Shown: piece after piece, positions 33,140 to 42,745 of the stretch
How the letters are laid out: every line of letters starts with the position of its first letter
How positions within the stretch are numbered: position 1 is the stretch's first letter
From: Winogradskyella immobilis
Lineage (GTDB): Bacteria > Bacteroidota > Bacteroidia > Flavobacteriales > Flavobacteriaceae
Assembly: GCF_021887715.1 (NCBI RefSeq)
Contig: NZ_JAIQXX010000005.1
Coordinates: 124,001-188,000 of the forward strand
DNA length: 64,000 bases
Direction: 5' to 3'
Program-made: the position numbers and the translations under genes
Notes under the pieces: generated by a model
Told to the model about the DNA's origin: nothing
Seen by the model: only the letters and a program-made list of their open reading frames with translations
The model's database searches: none

Positions 33140-34915
33140 ATGATAAACCATTATAAATCAAATCAAAAAGATTTTTATTTAGCTGTTGTTATAGTAGTCT
33201 TTATTCAATTGATACTAGGTTTTCAAGGTTTTGATGTTTGTGATGATGGATTTGCATTAACGTTTTATCAACAGATTTTTAGTAACCCTATATCTGTGGA
33301 ATATAATTTTGTGTATTGGCTCTCTGGTATAGTTGGTGGATTGTGGTATCAATTGTACCCAGGTGGTGGTGTGTTTTGGTTTAAGATTTTAGCTTTAGTA
33401 TTTAATACAGGCACTTTTATAGTATCATTTAATATTTTAAAACCTTATATAAAATCTTCATATGTATTAGTAGTTGCTTTGGCTATAGCTTTATTTATAA
33501 ACGATTTTGGGTTTCTTGTCTTTTACAATAATCATATTACGGCATTTTTAAGTGTATTAAGTATTTATTTTCTTCAAAGAGGATTAATAAAATCTAATTC
33601 TAAATTTCTTCTTTTTTCAGGTTTTTTTATTGGTTTAAATGTGTTTTCTAGACTTCCAAACATTTCACAATTTGCCTTTTTAATGGTTATTCCTATAGTC
33701 TTTTATTTTAATAAAAAATCATTTAGAAATTCTATACAATATATGCTGTCGTTTTGTGTGGGAATTATTTCTGCATTTCTAAGTGTTTATTTATTATTGG
33801 TAGCTCTAGGACAATTAGAAATTATGAAAGATGCTGTTGTTAGTTTATATGATATAGGAAACACAGAAAACAGCAGCCATAACGTTACAGATTTATTAAA
33901 AGTGTATTATACCAATTATATACGCATTATAAAATATGGGTTAGCATTTTGTGTGTTAATTCTGGGCTATTTTTTTACTCAAAAAAGAATAAAACAATAT
34001 CAAATTATAAAATGGATAGCGCATATAATTACATTTAGTATCGTTATTTTATGGCTTAACAAAGGTGGCATATATAGTCTATATGCTTTAGGTTATATCG
34101 GAGTTTTTGGAGTTTTAATATTTGAGAAAAAACAGATAGAAATAAAATCAATAGCCTTAATGGCATTAGTGTTGCAATTTTTATTGCCTTTTGGAAGCGG
34201 AGGTGGCATAAGATCTATTGGTTATATGTGTTTATGGTTGTCAATACCATTGTTTTTTTATTTCATTTCTAGGTTTAACACAATAATTCTTAAACCACTT
34301 TTAAGATTTAAGTTAAGTGCTATAAATAATAGCTCAATTAATAAAAGAAACGCAAAATACTTTGCATTTATTTTTAGTTTAGCGTTTATAGCACTTAAAT
34401 TTTATAATACATCACAACAATCTTATTTTGATTATGGGAGTCGATTAGATAAAACATATGCTATAAATAGTGAATTTACAAAAGGCATATACACAACCCA
34501 AAGACGTGCAGATATTATAAACGAGTTATTAGTTAATTTAAAAGATTATGTAGATCCGGATGATTATTTGTTTGCTTATGATAAAATTCCGATGATTCAT
34601 TTTTTAACAGAGACAAAACCATATATGTATAATTCGTGGCCTTGGATTTACGATATTAATACATTTGATAAAAAATTATATAAAGCCGAGAAAGAGATTA
34701 AAACATTACCTGTTGTGGTGGTTCAAAAATTTGAAACTATTGTTGAATTTTCAGAACCAAAAATAGATTATATGTCTTCAACAACTGAAGATAATTATCT
34801 TCATAATAATCAAATTACAGGAGCTATGAATGATTTTCTTCTGCGTAATAACTACCAAATTGTATGGAGTAATCCTTATTTTAATATTTATGAAACCCAT
34901 AAGAAACATAAATAG
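33140..34915 (+). CDS. Polytopic membrane protein, probable GT-C glycosyltransferase
   Basis: 591 residues with about 11 hydrophobic helices in the first 430 residues and a polar C-terminal domain of about 140 outside the membrane. An acidic pair in the first outer loop (FDVCDDGFALTFYQQ, about 32-46) is where GT-C enzymes carry catalytic Asp/Glu. This suggests a lipid-linked-sugar glycosyltransferase. It heads the plus-strand run of the polysaccharide locus. Not recognised as a named family; an O-antigen ligase or other membrane enzyme is possible. Confidence 0.65.
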   Translation: MINHYKSNQKDFYLAVVIVVFIQLILGFQGFDVCDDGFALTFYQQIFSNPISVEYNFVYWLSGIVGGLWYQLYPGGGVFWFKILALVFNTGTFIVSFNILKPYIKSSYVLVVALAIALFINDFGFLVFYNNHITAFLSVLSIYFLQRGLIKSNSKFLLFSGFFIGLNVFSRLPNISQFAFLMVIPIVFYFNKKSFRNSIQYMLSFCVGIISAFLSVYLLLVALGQLEIMKDAVVSLYDIGNTENSSHNVTDLLKVYYTNYIRIIKYGLAFCVLILGYFFTQKRIKQYQIIKWIAHIITFSIVILWLNKGGIYSLYALGYIGVFGVLIFEKKQIEIKSIALMALVLQFLLPFGSGGGIRSIGYMCLWLSIPLFFYFISRFNTIILKPLLRFKLSAINNSSINKRNAKYFAFIFSLAFIALKFYNTSQQSYFDYGSRLDKTYAINSEFTKGIYTTQRRADIINELLVNLKDYVDPDDYLFAYDKIPMIHFLTETKPYMYNSWPWIYDINTFDKKLYKAEKEIKTLPVVVVQKFETIVEFSEPKIDYMSSTTEDNYLHNNQITGAMNDFLLRNNYQIVWSNPYFNIYETHKKHK

Positions 34916-34947
34916 TTTAGTTATATTAGTCAAGCAATAGAGATTTA

Positions 34948-35901
34948 ATGGAGATTAAAACAAAAGACATATCAGTTATTATACCTATTTATAACGAATC
35001 AACAAATATTGAAGAACTATACAATAGATTAAAAAATACATTGTCTAAAATAGTAAAGCATTACGAATTAATCTTTGTTAATGATGGGAGTAAGGACGAT
35101 TCTTTATTAAAATTGATTGATTTATCACAACAAGATAGCAATGTATTTTATGTTAATTTAACTCGTAATTTTGGACATCAAATAGCAGTTTCAGCGGGCT
35201 TAAATTATTGCAATGCAGAAACAGTGGTTATAATAGATGCAGACTTACAAGACCCACCAGAATTAATTTCAGAATTATACGCAGAACACCAAAAAGGGTT
35301 CGATGTTGTATATGCTAAAAGACGAAAGCGTAAAGGAGAAACATTATTCAAAAGAATAACAGCAAAATTGTACTACAGAATTCTTAAAAGAATGGTGCCT
35401 TTTGAAATTCCTTTAGACACTGGAGATTTTAGATTAATATCAAAAAAGGTAGTTAAAGCATTGCAACATATGCCTGAGCAAAATAAGTTTCTGAGAGGAC
35501 AAATAGCATGGTTAGGATTTAAACAGAGCTATGTCTTATTTGATAGAGCATCTCGAAAAAAAGGAAAATCTGCATATACATATAGTAAAATGTTCCGTTT
35601 GGCTATAGATGGTATTACAGGGTTTTCAGACAAGCCATTATTGTGGGTTAGTCGTTTGGGTTTTTTAATTTCTTTCTTTGCTTTTTTACTTATTATAATG
35701 GCTGTTATTTCACATTTCATTTTAGAACGGACTATTACAGGTTGGACATCATTAATTATAAGTGCGGCTTTTCTTGGAGGAATACAACTTCTATCTATAG
35801 GTGTTATTGGAGAATATATAAGTAGAATAAATAGAAATACAATAAATAGACCTTTGTACATGATAGAGACTACAAATGTTAAGTTAGATAAAAGCTTGTA
35901 A
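34948..35901 (+). CDS. Family 2 glycosyltransferase, GtrB/DPM type
   Basis: 317 residues. GT-A fold: ISVIIPIYNESTNIEELY (about 9-26), FVNDGSKDDS (about 48), VVIIDADLQDPPELI (about 92-106, metal-binding DxD-like), then two C-terminal transmembrane helices (about 230-253 and 264-287). Such enzymes load a sugar from a nucleotide donor onto undecaprenyl phosphate for a GT-C enzyme to use outside the membrane, which fits the GT-C-like protein encoded 32 bases upstream. Confidence 0.92.
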   Translation: MEIKTKDISVIIPIYNESTNIEELYNRLKNTLSKIVKHYELIFVNDGSKDDSLLKLIDLSQQDSNVFYVNLTRNFGHQIAVSAGLNYCNAETVVIIDADLQDPPELISELYAEHQKGFDVVYAKRRKRKGETLFKRITAKLYYRILKRMVPFEIPLDTGDFRLISKKVVKALQHMPEQNKFLRGQIAWLGFKQSYVLFDRASRKKGKSAYTYSKMFRLAIDGITGFSDKPLLWVSRLGFLISFFAFLLIIMAVISHFILERTITGWTSLIISAAFLGGIQLLSIGVIGEYISRINRNTINRPLYMIETTNVKLDKSL

Positions 35902-35929
35902 TTTTATTTGTCAAAACCGATAAACACTA

Positions 35930-36871
35930 GTGTTCAGTATACAACCATACCAAAACTTACATAAAGCTAAATGGAATAATGTAATTAATCAATCTCAAAG
36001 CGCAACCTTTTTGTTCTATAGAGATTTCATGGAGTATCACTCAGATCGGTTTCATGATAATTCACTTCTTATATATGAAAATGAAAGATTACAGGCGATT
36101 TTACCAGCAAATTGCGTAGAGAATTCTATCCATTCTCATCAAGGTTTAACTTATGGAGGATTAATAGTTACAGAAAATTTTGATTCGTCAGATTATACAG
36201 ACATGTTAGGGTATTTGTATTCTTATTTAAAGCAGAATAACATTACTCATCTATATATAAAAGCGTTACCAGAATTTTATATAAGTTCTAATCAAAAATA
36301 TGTAGATTTTAAACAGAACGAAGAAAATACAATAGTTTATAAATCGGAAAAAGTTTTAGCCATCGATTATAGTAAACCTTTAAATATTCATAAATCTAAA
36401 TTGAAAAATTACAGGAAAAATGAAACTAAAGGATTTGTAATTGAAGAAGAAACCGATTTCTCGCTATTTTGGAATAAAGTACTTTGCCCAAGGCTTGCTC
36501 TTAAACACAATACTAAACCAGTGCATACATTAAAAGAGATGATGTATTTAAAATCTAAATTTCCAAATAATATAAAACAATATAATATTTATTTTAACGA
36601 TGAAGTTCTAGCAGGAATTACCATCTTTGATAAAGGAAGTATTGTAAAATCGCAATATGGAGCTACAACAGATTTAGGTGAAAAATTAAGGGCAATAGAA
36701 TATTTGTTTCTTAAGCTAATATATAAATACAAAGATGAAGGCAAATCTTTTTTTTCAATGGGAACAGTAACAGAAAACACAGAATTAGGTTATAATCCAG
36801 GATTGCTAAAACAAAAAGAAGAATTAGGATGTTCAACATATTATCAAGATTTTTATAAGATAATGTTATAA
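35930..36871 (+). CDS. FemAB/GNAT-like acyltransferase
   Basis: 313 residues from a GTG start. Two GNAT-like halves: ATFLFYRDFMEYHSDRF, RLQAILPAN, and LTYGGLIVTENF in the first; LPEF, KLKNYRKNETKGFVIEE, HNTKPVHTLKEMMYLKSKFP, DEVLAGITIFDKGSIVKSQYGAT in the second, typical of the FemAB/BioF2 group that transfers acyl or aminoacyl groups. It ends as TAATG with the aminotransferase start, so the two are coupled. In that context it may acetylate the amino sugar, standing in for the missing FdtC-type acetyltransferase. Confidence 0.75.
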   Translation: MFSIQPYQNLHKAKWNNVINQSQSATFLFYRDFMEYHSDRFHDNSLLIYENERLQAILPANCVENSIHSHQGLTYGGLIVTENFDSSDYTDMLGYLYSYLKQNNITHLYIKALPEFYISSNQKYVDFKQNEENTIVYKSEKVLAIDYSKPLNIHKSKLKNYRKNETKGFVIEEETDFSLFWNKVLCPRLALKHNTKPVHTLKEMMYLKSKFPNNIKQYNIYFNDEVLAGITIFDKGSIVKSQYGATTDLGEKLRAIEYLFLKLIYKYKDEGKSFFSMGTVTENTELGYNPGLLKQKEELGCSTYYQDFYKIML

Positions 36872-37971
36872 TGATTCCATTTTTAGATATACATAAAATA
36901 AACGCTAGATTTCATGATGAATTTCAATCAGAATTCGATGTAATACTAAATACATCACGTTTTATATTAGGAAATAAATTAAAACAATTTGAAGATGACT
37001 ATGCCAAATATTGCGGGACAAAATATTGTATTGGAACAGGTAATGGTTTAGATGCATTAACTCTAATTCTAAAAGGATATATAGCAACAGGACGTTTGCA
37101 AGAAGGTGATAAGGTTATCGTGCCGTCAACAACATTTATTGCAACTATATTATCGGTTATTTATGCAGGTTTAGAGCCCGTTTTTATTGATGCTAATAGC
37201 AATACATTTAACATATCTATAGAAGAAATTAAAACACATTTTTCTAAAGATGTAAAAGCAATTATTACAGTACATTTATATGGTCAACTTGCAGATATGA
37301 ATGCTATAAATACATTTTGTAAAACATATAATATTTTATGTATTGAAGATGCAGCACAAGCTCATGGTGCGATAAATGAATCTAATGTAAAAGCAGGCAA
37401 TCTAGGTGATGCTGCTGCGTTTAGTTTTTATCCGAGTAAAAACTTAGGTGCATTAGGAGATGGTGGAGCTATAACAACAAATGACGAAGAGTTATACAAT
37501 ATACTTTTAAAACTTCGAAATTATGGAAGTGATAAAAAATATCATCATAAAATTATAGGTTATAATAGTCGTTTAGATGAAATGCAAGCTTCATTTTTAT
37601 CTGTGAAATTAAAGTATTTAGATGCTGATAATGAAAAGCGACGTCTAATAGCTAAACGCTATCTGTTAGAAGTTGAAAATGCAAAGATTAAATTGCCGTA
37701 CTACAATGGTTCAAAAGATCACGTATTTTATGCTTTTGTAATTCAAGTAGATGATAGAGAAATGTTTATAGAGTATCTAAATAAACATAATATTGGGAAT
37801 TTAATTCATTATCCAATACCTCCGCACCAACAAGAAGCATTAAAAAAATATAATGGATTATCATTACCAATAACAGAGCAAATCCATAAAACTGTAGTAA
37901 GTTTGCCAATAAGCCCTGTAATGATAGATGATGACGTCACTAAAGTTATTAAAATTTTAAACGCATATTAA
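36871..37971 (+). CDS. DegT/DnrJ/EryC1 sugar aminotransferase, FdtB/QdtB-like
   Basis: 366 residues. PLP fold-type I sugar aminotransferase: PFLDIHKINARFHDEFQ at the start, GTGNGLDAL, PSTTFIAT, VHLYGQLADM, CIEDAAQAHGA, and the PLP lysine in FSFYPSKNLGALGDGGA (Lys about 190). Together with the 3,4-ketoisomerase at 42344 this matches conversion of dTDP-3-oxo-6-deoxyhexose to the 3-amino sugar in Fuc3NAc or Qui3NAc synthesis. Starts on the preceding stop (TAATG) and is followed at once by a TTG-started flippase gene. Confidence 0.88.
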   Translation: MIPFLDIHKINARFHDEFQSEFDVILNTSRFILGNKLKQFEDDYAKYCGTKYCIGTGNGLDALTLILKGYIATGRLQEGDKVIVPSTTFIATILSVIYAGLEPVFIDANSNTFNISIEEIKTHFSKDVKAIITVHLYGQLADMNAINTFCKTYNILCIEDAAQAHGAINESNVKAGNLGDAAAFSFYPSKNLGALGDGGAITTNDEELYNILLKLRNYGSDKKYHHKIIGYNSRLDEMQASFLSVKLKYLDADNEKRRLIAKRYLLEVENAKIKLPYYNGSKDHVFYAFVIQVDDREMFIEYLNKHNIGNLIHYPIPPHQQEALKKYNGLSLPITEQIHKTVVSLPISPVMIDDDVTKVIKILNAY

Positions 37972-39276
37972 TTGAAGAAATTTAATAATTACATTAATTC
38001 CAACGTGCTGTTTAATGTAGCAAACCTAAACTCTACATCTTTAGGTATAAAAATAATTGCTGGTATATTTACATCTAAGGCTATAGCTATTTTTATTGGA
38101 GCAGAAGGTTTAGCACTTATAGGTAATCTGAGTAACTTTTTAAAAGCGGTTCAATCTTTTTCTGTATTGGGCTTTTATAAAGGCATTGTAAAATATATTG
38201 GTGAATATAAAGATGATAATGAGCGATTAAGCGAAATACTGTCAACATCATTTTATGTAGGTTTTATTAGTACAATGCTAGCTGCATTTTTATCATATTA
38301 TAATGCAGATTTTATTAATAACTTTCTTTTTAGTGCTGATTATAATTATACCAATGCTATTAAAATTTTAGCAATAGCAATGCCGTTTTATGGTTTAAAT
38401 CTGTTTTGTTTTTCTATAATGAACGGATTTTCTAAATATAGAATCCTTTTAGTTATTAGTATTATAGGTCAAATAGCAAGTCTATTAGTAACATTATTAT
38501 TAATCTGGCAATACAAGATTGAAGGTGCAATGATTGCTATAGCGATAACACCAGCGTTAATTTTTTTAATTACACTAGTAGGAATCTTATTTAGAAAAAA
38601 TCTTATTTCATTTGTTAAGATTACTAAAGTATCATCAGATATACTCGTTAAGTTAAGTCCATATTCTATTATGGCAATAACATCAGTAGTAGCAGTGCCT
38701 ATTGTTTTAATTTTAATAAGAAATTACATCATAGGAGAAATAGGATTAAAAGAAGCAGGTTATTGGGAAGCAATGAATAGAATCTCGGATTATTACTTAA
38801 TGTTTGTAAATTCGTTGATAGCATTGTATTTAGTGCCTAAACTAAAGACAATAGATACTAAAAAAGCGTTTAGAATTGAGGTTGTTAACTTTTATAAAAG
38901 CTTATTGCCTTATTTCGGAGGGTTATTAGTTCTTATGTATCTACTAAGAAGATATGTAATTCAACTGATATTTACAGAAGAATTTTTACCAGCAGAAGAT
39001 TTGTTTTTGTGGCAATTGCTAGGTGATTTTATAAGAGTACTAGGTATGGTTATCGCATACCAGTTTTTGGCTAAAAAAATGTTTAGTCATTTCATAATTC
39101 TTGAAGTATTTTTATTTACTACACTTTATTTTTCTAGTATTTATTTAGTAGATGTATTTGGTTTAAAAGGTGCAGTTATGGGACACTTCTTTACATACTT
39201 AATGTATTTTGGTATTGTGCTTCTACTTTTTAGCAGCTCACTTTTTGGAGTAATATCCGAGGACGAAAATCTATAA
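37972..39276 (+). CDS. O-antigen/polysaccharide flippase, Wzx-like (first copy)
   Basis: 434 residues, about 12 hydrophobic helices, MATE/MVF fold as in Wzx proteins that flip undecaprenyl-linked sugar units. NLNSTSLGIKIIAGIFTSKAIAIFIG near the start and WQLLGDFIRVLGMVIAYQFLAKKMF near the end are shared with the next gene. TTG is the first codon after the preceding stop TAA (37969-37971), no ATG is nearby and the protein begins sensibly there. Confidence 0.85.
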   Translation: MKKFNNYINSNVLFNVANLNSTSLGIKIIAGIFTSKAIAIFIGAEGLALIGNLSNFLKAVQSFSVLGFYKGIVKYIGEYKDDNERLSEILSTSFYVGFISTMLAAFLSYYNADFINNFLFSADYNYTNAIKILAIAMPFYGLNLFCFSIMNGFSKYRILLVISIIGQIASLLVTLLLIWQYKIEGAMIAIAITPALIFLITLVGILFRKNLISFVKITKVSSDILVKLSPYSIMAITSVVAVPIVLILIRNYIIGEIGLKEAGYWEAMNRISDYYLMFVNSLIALYLVPKLKTIDTKKAFRIEVVNFYKSLLPYFGGLLVLMYLLRRYVIQLIFTEEFLPAEDLFLWQLLGDFIRVLGMVIAYQFLAKKMFSHFIILEVFLFTTLYFSSIYLVDVFGLKGAVMGHFFTYLMYFGIVLLLFSSSLFGVISEDENL

Positions 39277-39286
39277 ATAACACGTA

Positions 39287-40561
39287 TTGAAACTTCCAAA
39301 ATTTATAGCAGACAATACAGTATTAAAAATAACATCTCTTAACTCTGTTGTTATTGGAGTACGTTTACTAATTTCTTTAGCTATTCAACGTATACTTGCT
39401 TTAGCAGTTGGAGACGTAGGGATTGCTAAAATTGGTCAGATTAGAAATGTAATGACCATGTTGGTTAGTATATCAACATTAGGTGTTTTTAATGGTGTTG
39501 TAAAATATTTATCAGAGTTTAAATCGGAAGAGAAAACTTTAACCAAACTGTTTTCAACAGTTTTTCTGTTTGTTATTATAGGGTCATTGATATCTGGTAT
39601 AATTCTATATTTCGGGGCTGACTTTTTTTCTAACTATTTGTTTAAAGGATCAGGTTACACTTTTATTTTTAAAATACTAGCAGTAATTATTCCTTTTATA
39701 GCTGTTAATCGTGTTTTTAATGGTGTTGTAAATGGCCTTTCAGATTATAAAAAGTATGCTAAAATAGATATAATAGGGTATTTATTATCAACAGCTGTAC
39801 TATTATTAGGATTGCATTACTATAATTTAGAAGGCGTAATTTTTGCCATAGCAATCTCCCCAATAATTCAACTAGGTGTTCTGCTTTTAATTTTCGGAAA
39901 AACACTTAAATCCTATGTCAATTTTAAGCAGATAAAACCATCTTTTAGTTTTAAAAATCAGTTACTAGCGTTTACTTTAATGTCTTTTATATCTACATTT
40001 TTATTGAATTATATTGAGTTAGATATAAGAACATTAATCACAGATAAAATTAATGAATCTGAAGCCGGAAATTGGACGGCTATGACATTTATTTCAAAGA
40101 ACTATATGGTTTTTATTTCGGGAGTTTTAACGCTGTATGTGTTGCCGAAATTCTCTGAGATACATACTAAGCAGGCGTTTAAAAATGAAGTGCTTCATAT
40201 TTACAAAACCGTACTTCCAATTTTTGCTGTTGGTATGCTTTTGATATATACATTTAAAAACCTTGTTGTAACTATTATATATCCTAATTTCACTGGGATG
40301 GCACCTTTATTTAAATGGCAATTATTAGGTGATTTTGTAAGATTAGCTTCTATAATATTAGCACATCAATTTCTAGCGAAACGTCTTGTAAAAAGTTTTG
40401 TGATTACAGAGTTGTTTTCACTTATATTATTTTATGGTTTATCGGTAATATTTATAAAATATTATGAAACAGAAGGCATCGTTATAGCTCATTTTATAAG
40501 ATATATTTTCTATTTTATTGCGGTAATAATAATGGTTTCAATCTATTATAAGAAGAAGTAA
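39287..40561 (+). CDS. O-antigen/polysaccharide flippase, Wzx-like (second copy)
   Basis: 424 residues with the same helix pattern as the preceding protein and clear paralogy: LNSVVIGVRLLIS, VLVSISTLGVFNGVVKYLSEFK, and WQLLGDFVRLASIILAHQFLAKRLV near the end. TTG start 10 bases after the preceding stop. Having two flippases in tandem suggests recent duplication, with either two glycan substrates or one redundant copy. Confidence 0.85.
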   Translation: MKLPKFIADNTVLKITSLNSVVIGVRLLISLAIQRILALAVGDVGIAKIGQIRNVMTMLVSISTLGVFNGVVKYLSEFKSEEKTLTKLFSTVFLFVIIGSLISGIILYFGADFFSNYLFKGSGYTFIFKILAVIIPFIAVNRVFNGVVNGLSDYKKYAKIDIIGYLLSTAVLLLGLHYYNLEGVIFAIAISPIIQLGVLLLIFGKTLKSYVNFKQIKPSFSFKNQLLAFTLMSFISTFLLNYIELDIRTLITDKINESEAGNWTAMTFISKNYMVFISGVLTLYVLPKFSEIHTKQAFKNEVLHIYKTVLPIFAVGMLLIYTFKNLVVTIIYPNFTGMAPLFKWQLLGDFVRLASIILAHQFLAKRLVKSFVITELFSLILFYGLSVIFIKYYETEGIVIAHFIRYIFYFIAVIIMVSIYYKKK

Positions 40562-40562
40562 A

Positions 40563-41444
40563 TTAACTCCAAGTCTTAATTAGAGTTGTAAAATACAAAC
40601 GCATAAATTTTAATGTAATAGCATAATTGCCCACTTTAATGTTTAATCTTATTTCGTAATTAAGTCTATTTATTAATGCGCGGTGTTCAACTTTATTTCT
40701 ATTTAATTTAAGTGCTTTTTTGCAAACCATGTAGGTAGATTTTGCAAGATGTTTGCCTTGTTTTAGGTAAAATTGTTTCCCTAAAGAATTTTTCAAAATT
40801 CTTTTTTTTATCAAAATAGCATCAGTAAAATCATAGGTAAAGTTCCTTGAAGATCTTATCCAAAAATCTAAATCCTCATAACTAAGGGATTCGTCATAGC
40901 CATTTAAATCATCTAACACTTCCTTTTTTATAAGCATAGAAGAAGCACTTATGTAATATGTGCTTAAGAGCTCAGCATATACATCTCCCGTTTTTGGTTG
41001 ATTAATAGCTTTGCCATTTTTATCTATTGGATAGCGATATTCAATATGGTTTCCATTATTGTCAATGGATTCTACATTACTAAAAACAATACCTAAATTC
41101 TGATGTGTTGAAGATTCAAAAGTTTTTACACGCTCTTCAATAGATTTATGAGTTAATAAATCATCTGCGGCTAAATCAACGATATACTCGCCTTTTGTTT
41201 GCTTTAGTGCTATATTAAACGCTTTAGTAGGACCTAAATTGGTTTCGTTTTTTATAAACAGAATATTATGAGACAGATTCCAATCTTTAATCAATTGTAG
41301 AGAGTTATCCGAACTACAATCGTCAACAACAATCAATTCTACATTTTTGTAAGATTGGTTAATTACAGAATTAAGCGCTTCAATAACGTAATTAGCATGA
41401 TTATAACATAAGCATATTACAGAAACCAAGGGCTGATTGGTCAT
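40563..41444 (-). CDS. Family 2 glycosyltransferase
   Basis: 293 residues. PLVSVICLCYNHANYVIEALNSV (about 5-27), VELIVVDDCSSDNS, YIVDLAADDLLTHKS (about 88-102) and YEDLDFWIRSSR (about 190, likely base Glu-Asp). Donor and acceptor unknown. Faces the preceding flippase gene, one base apart at their ends, and is divergent from the next glycosyltransferase gene. Confidence 0.92.
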   Translation of the reverse strand: MTNQPLVSVICLCYNHANYVIEALNSVINQSYKNVELIVVDDCSSDNSLQLIKDWNLSHNILFIKNETNLGPTKAFNIALKQTKGEYIVDLAADDLLTHKSIEERVKTFESSTHQNLGIVFSNVESIDNNGNHIEYRYPIDKNGKAINQPKTGDVYAELLSTYYISASSMLIKKEVLDDLNGYDESLSYEDLDFWIRSSRNFTYDFTDAILIKKRILKNSLGKQFYLKQGKHLAKSTYMVCKKALKLNRNKVEHRALINRLNYEIRLNIKVGNYAITLKFMRLYFTTLIKTWS

Positions 41445-41517
41445 ACAGATTTATTTTTATCTTTACGCAAAAGTATCAAATTGCAATCGTATAAATTACT
41501 TTCTATACTTATTTAAT

Positions 41518-42354
41518 ATGGCTTATAAAATTGAAATTTTAATGTCTACGATGTATAAAACAGACTTGACATTCTTAGAAGCCATATTTAAAAACAACAA
41601 ACACTTTTCAAATTACAATATATTAATAGTAAACCAAACAGATTCTGATAAATTATTAGTTTCAGAATACAAAAACATTAAAGTTATTAATTCATTTGAA
41701 CGTGGCTCACCTGCAAGTAGAAATCTAGCAATTTCTAAAGCAACTGGTGATATTTGTTTAATGGCAGATGACGATATAATTTATATGCCAGATTTTATAG
41801 AATACATAAAAAATGCATATATAAAAAATGCTTCGGCAGATATGATTTCTTTTGAAGCTATTGATGATGATGAAAAATTGTATGCAAATTATGCTTCTGT
41901 AAAAACACACAATATAGAATCGCTTAAAGCAATTTATACATGGGTAATTACTTTTAAAAGAGACGTTTTTGCAAAACATAATATATATTTTAATCATTAT
42001 TTTGGAGTAGGATCAGTTTTTAAAGGAGAAACCGAATATGTCTTTTTAAGAAATGCATTAGATAAAAAATTAAAGATGCATCACCAAAAGCAAACTATTG
42101 TTAGCCACCCTAACCATAGCTCAGGTCGATTAATGGGAAGTGATAATGCTGTTTATGCAAGGTCAGCTCTTCATTATCGATTTTATGGCAGTTTAAGCTA
42201 TATTTGGGTTTTTAAATATGTTTTTCATATTTGGAGATATGGACATATCAATTTTTTTCAGATATTAAAAAAACTCAAAGTGGGGTTTGAAGGAATTTCA
42301 AAATATAAAGACTTAAAAAAGGCAGGTGAAATAGATAAGATATATGTCAGTTAA
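41518..42354 (+). CDS. Family 2 glycosyltransferase
   Basis: 278 residues from ATG 41518: KIEILMSTMYKTDLTFL, ILIVNQTDSD, GSPASRNLAISKATGDICLMADDDIIYMPDF (DDD at about 82) and FGVGSVFKGETEYVFL. The frame reaches back to 41437, but the extra 27 residues overlap the divergent gene and do not resemble the family. It overlaps the next gene by 11 bases, so translation is coupled. Sugar unknown. Confidence 0.88.
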   Translation: MAYKIEILMSTMYKTDLTFLEAIFKNNKHFSNYNILIVNQTDSDKLLVSEYKNIKVINSFERGSPASRNLAISKATGDICLMADDDIIYMPDFIEYIKNAYIKNASADMISFEAIDDDEKLYANYASVKTHNIESLKAIYTWVITFKRDVFAKHNIYFNHYFGVGSVFKGETEYVFLRNALDKKLKMHHQKQTIVSHPNHSSGRLMGSDNAVYARSALHYRFYGSLSYIWVFKYVFHIWRYGHINFFQILKKLKVGFEGISKYKDLKKAGEIDKIYVS

Positions 42355-42745
42355 AATTATACAGATTCCCAAAGTTCATGAAGAACGTGGTCAGCTTGCC
42401 GTTATAGAAAACGGTGCTTTACCATTTGCAATTAAACGTGTTTATTATCTATATGATGTTCCTAGTGATGCTTATAGAGGTGGACATGCACATTTAGAGC
42501 AAGAATCTGTAATAATAGCACTTAGTGGAAGTTTTGATGTTGTAATTGATGATGGAAAAGAAAAGAAATCTATAATGCTAAATAAACCAGATAAAGGTTT
42601 ATATATATCAACAGGGATTTGGAGAGAAATCGAAAATTTTTCTTCAGGTGCAGTTTGTTTAGTGTTAGCGTCTACAGAATTTAGTGAGGCAGATTATATA
42701 AGAGATTATAAAGAGTTTAAATTATTTAAAAGGGGAAATGTATAA
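42344..42745 (+). CDS. dTDP-6-deoxy-hexulose 3,4-ketoisomerase, FdtA/QdtA type
   Basis: 133 residues, a cupin of the WxcM/FdtA family: IPKVHEERGQLAVIE at the start, FAIKRVYYLYDVPSDAYRGGHAHLEQESVIIALSG with the HxH active region (about 49-51), and LLPP-like later strands. Converts dTDP-4-oxo-6-deoxyglucose to the 3-oxo isomer for later amination by the DegT enzyme at 36871. FdtA (galacto) and QdtA (gluco) cannot be told apart by eye. The rmlA/rmlB genes that make the substrate are not in this window. Overlaps the gene on the other strand by 24 bases. Confidence 0.88.
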   Translation: MSVKIIQIPKVHEERGQLAVIENGALPFAIKRVYYLYDVPSDAYRGGHAHLEQESVIIALSGSFDVVIDDGKEKKSIMLNKPDKGLYISTGIWREIENFSSGAVCLVLASTEFSEADYIRDYKEFKLFKRGNV

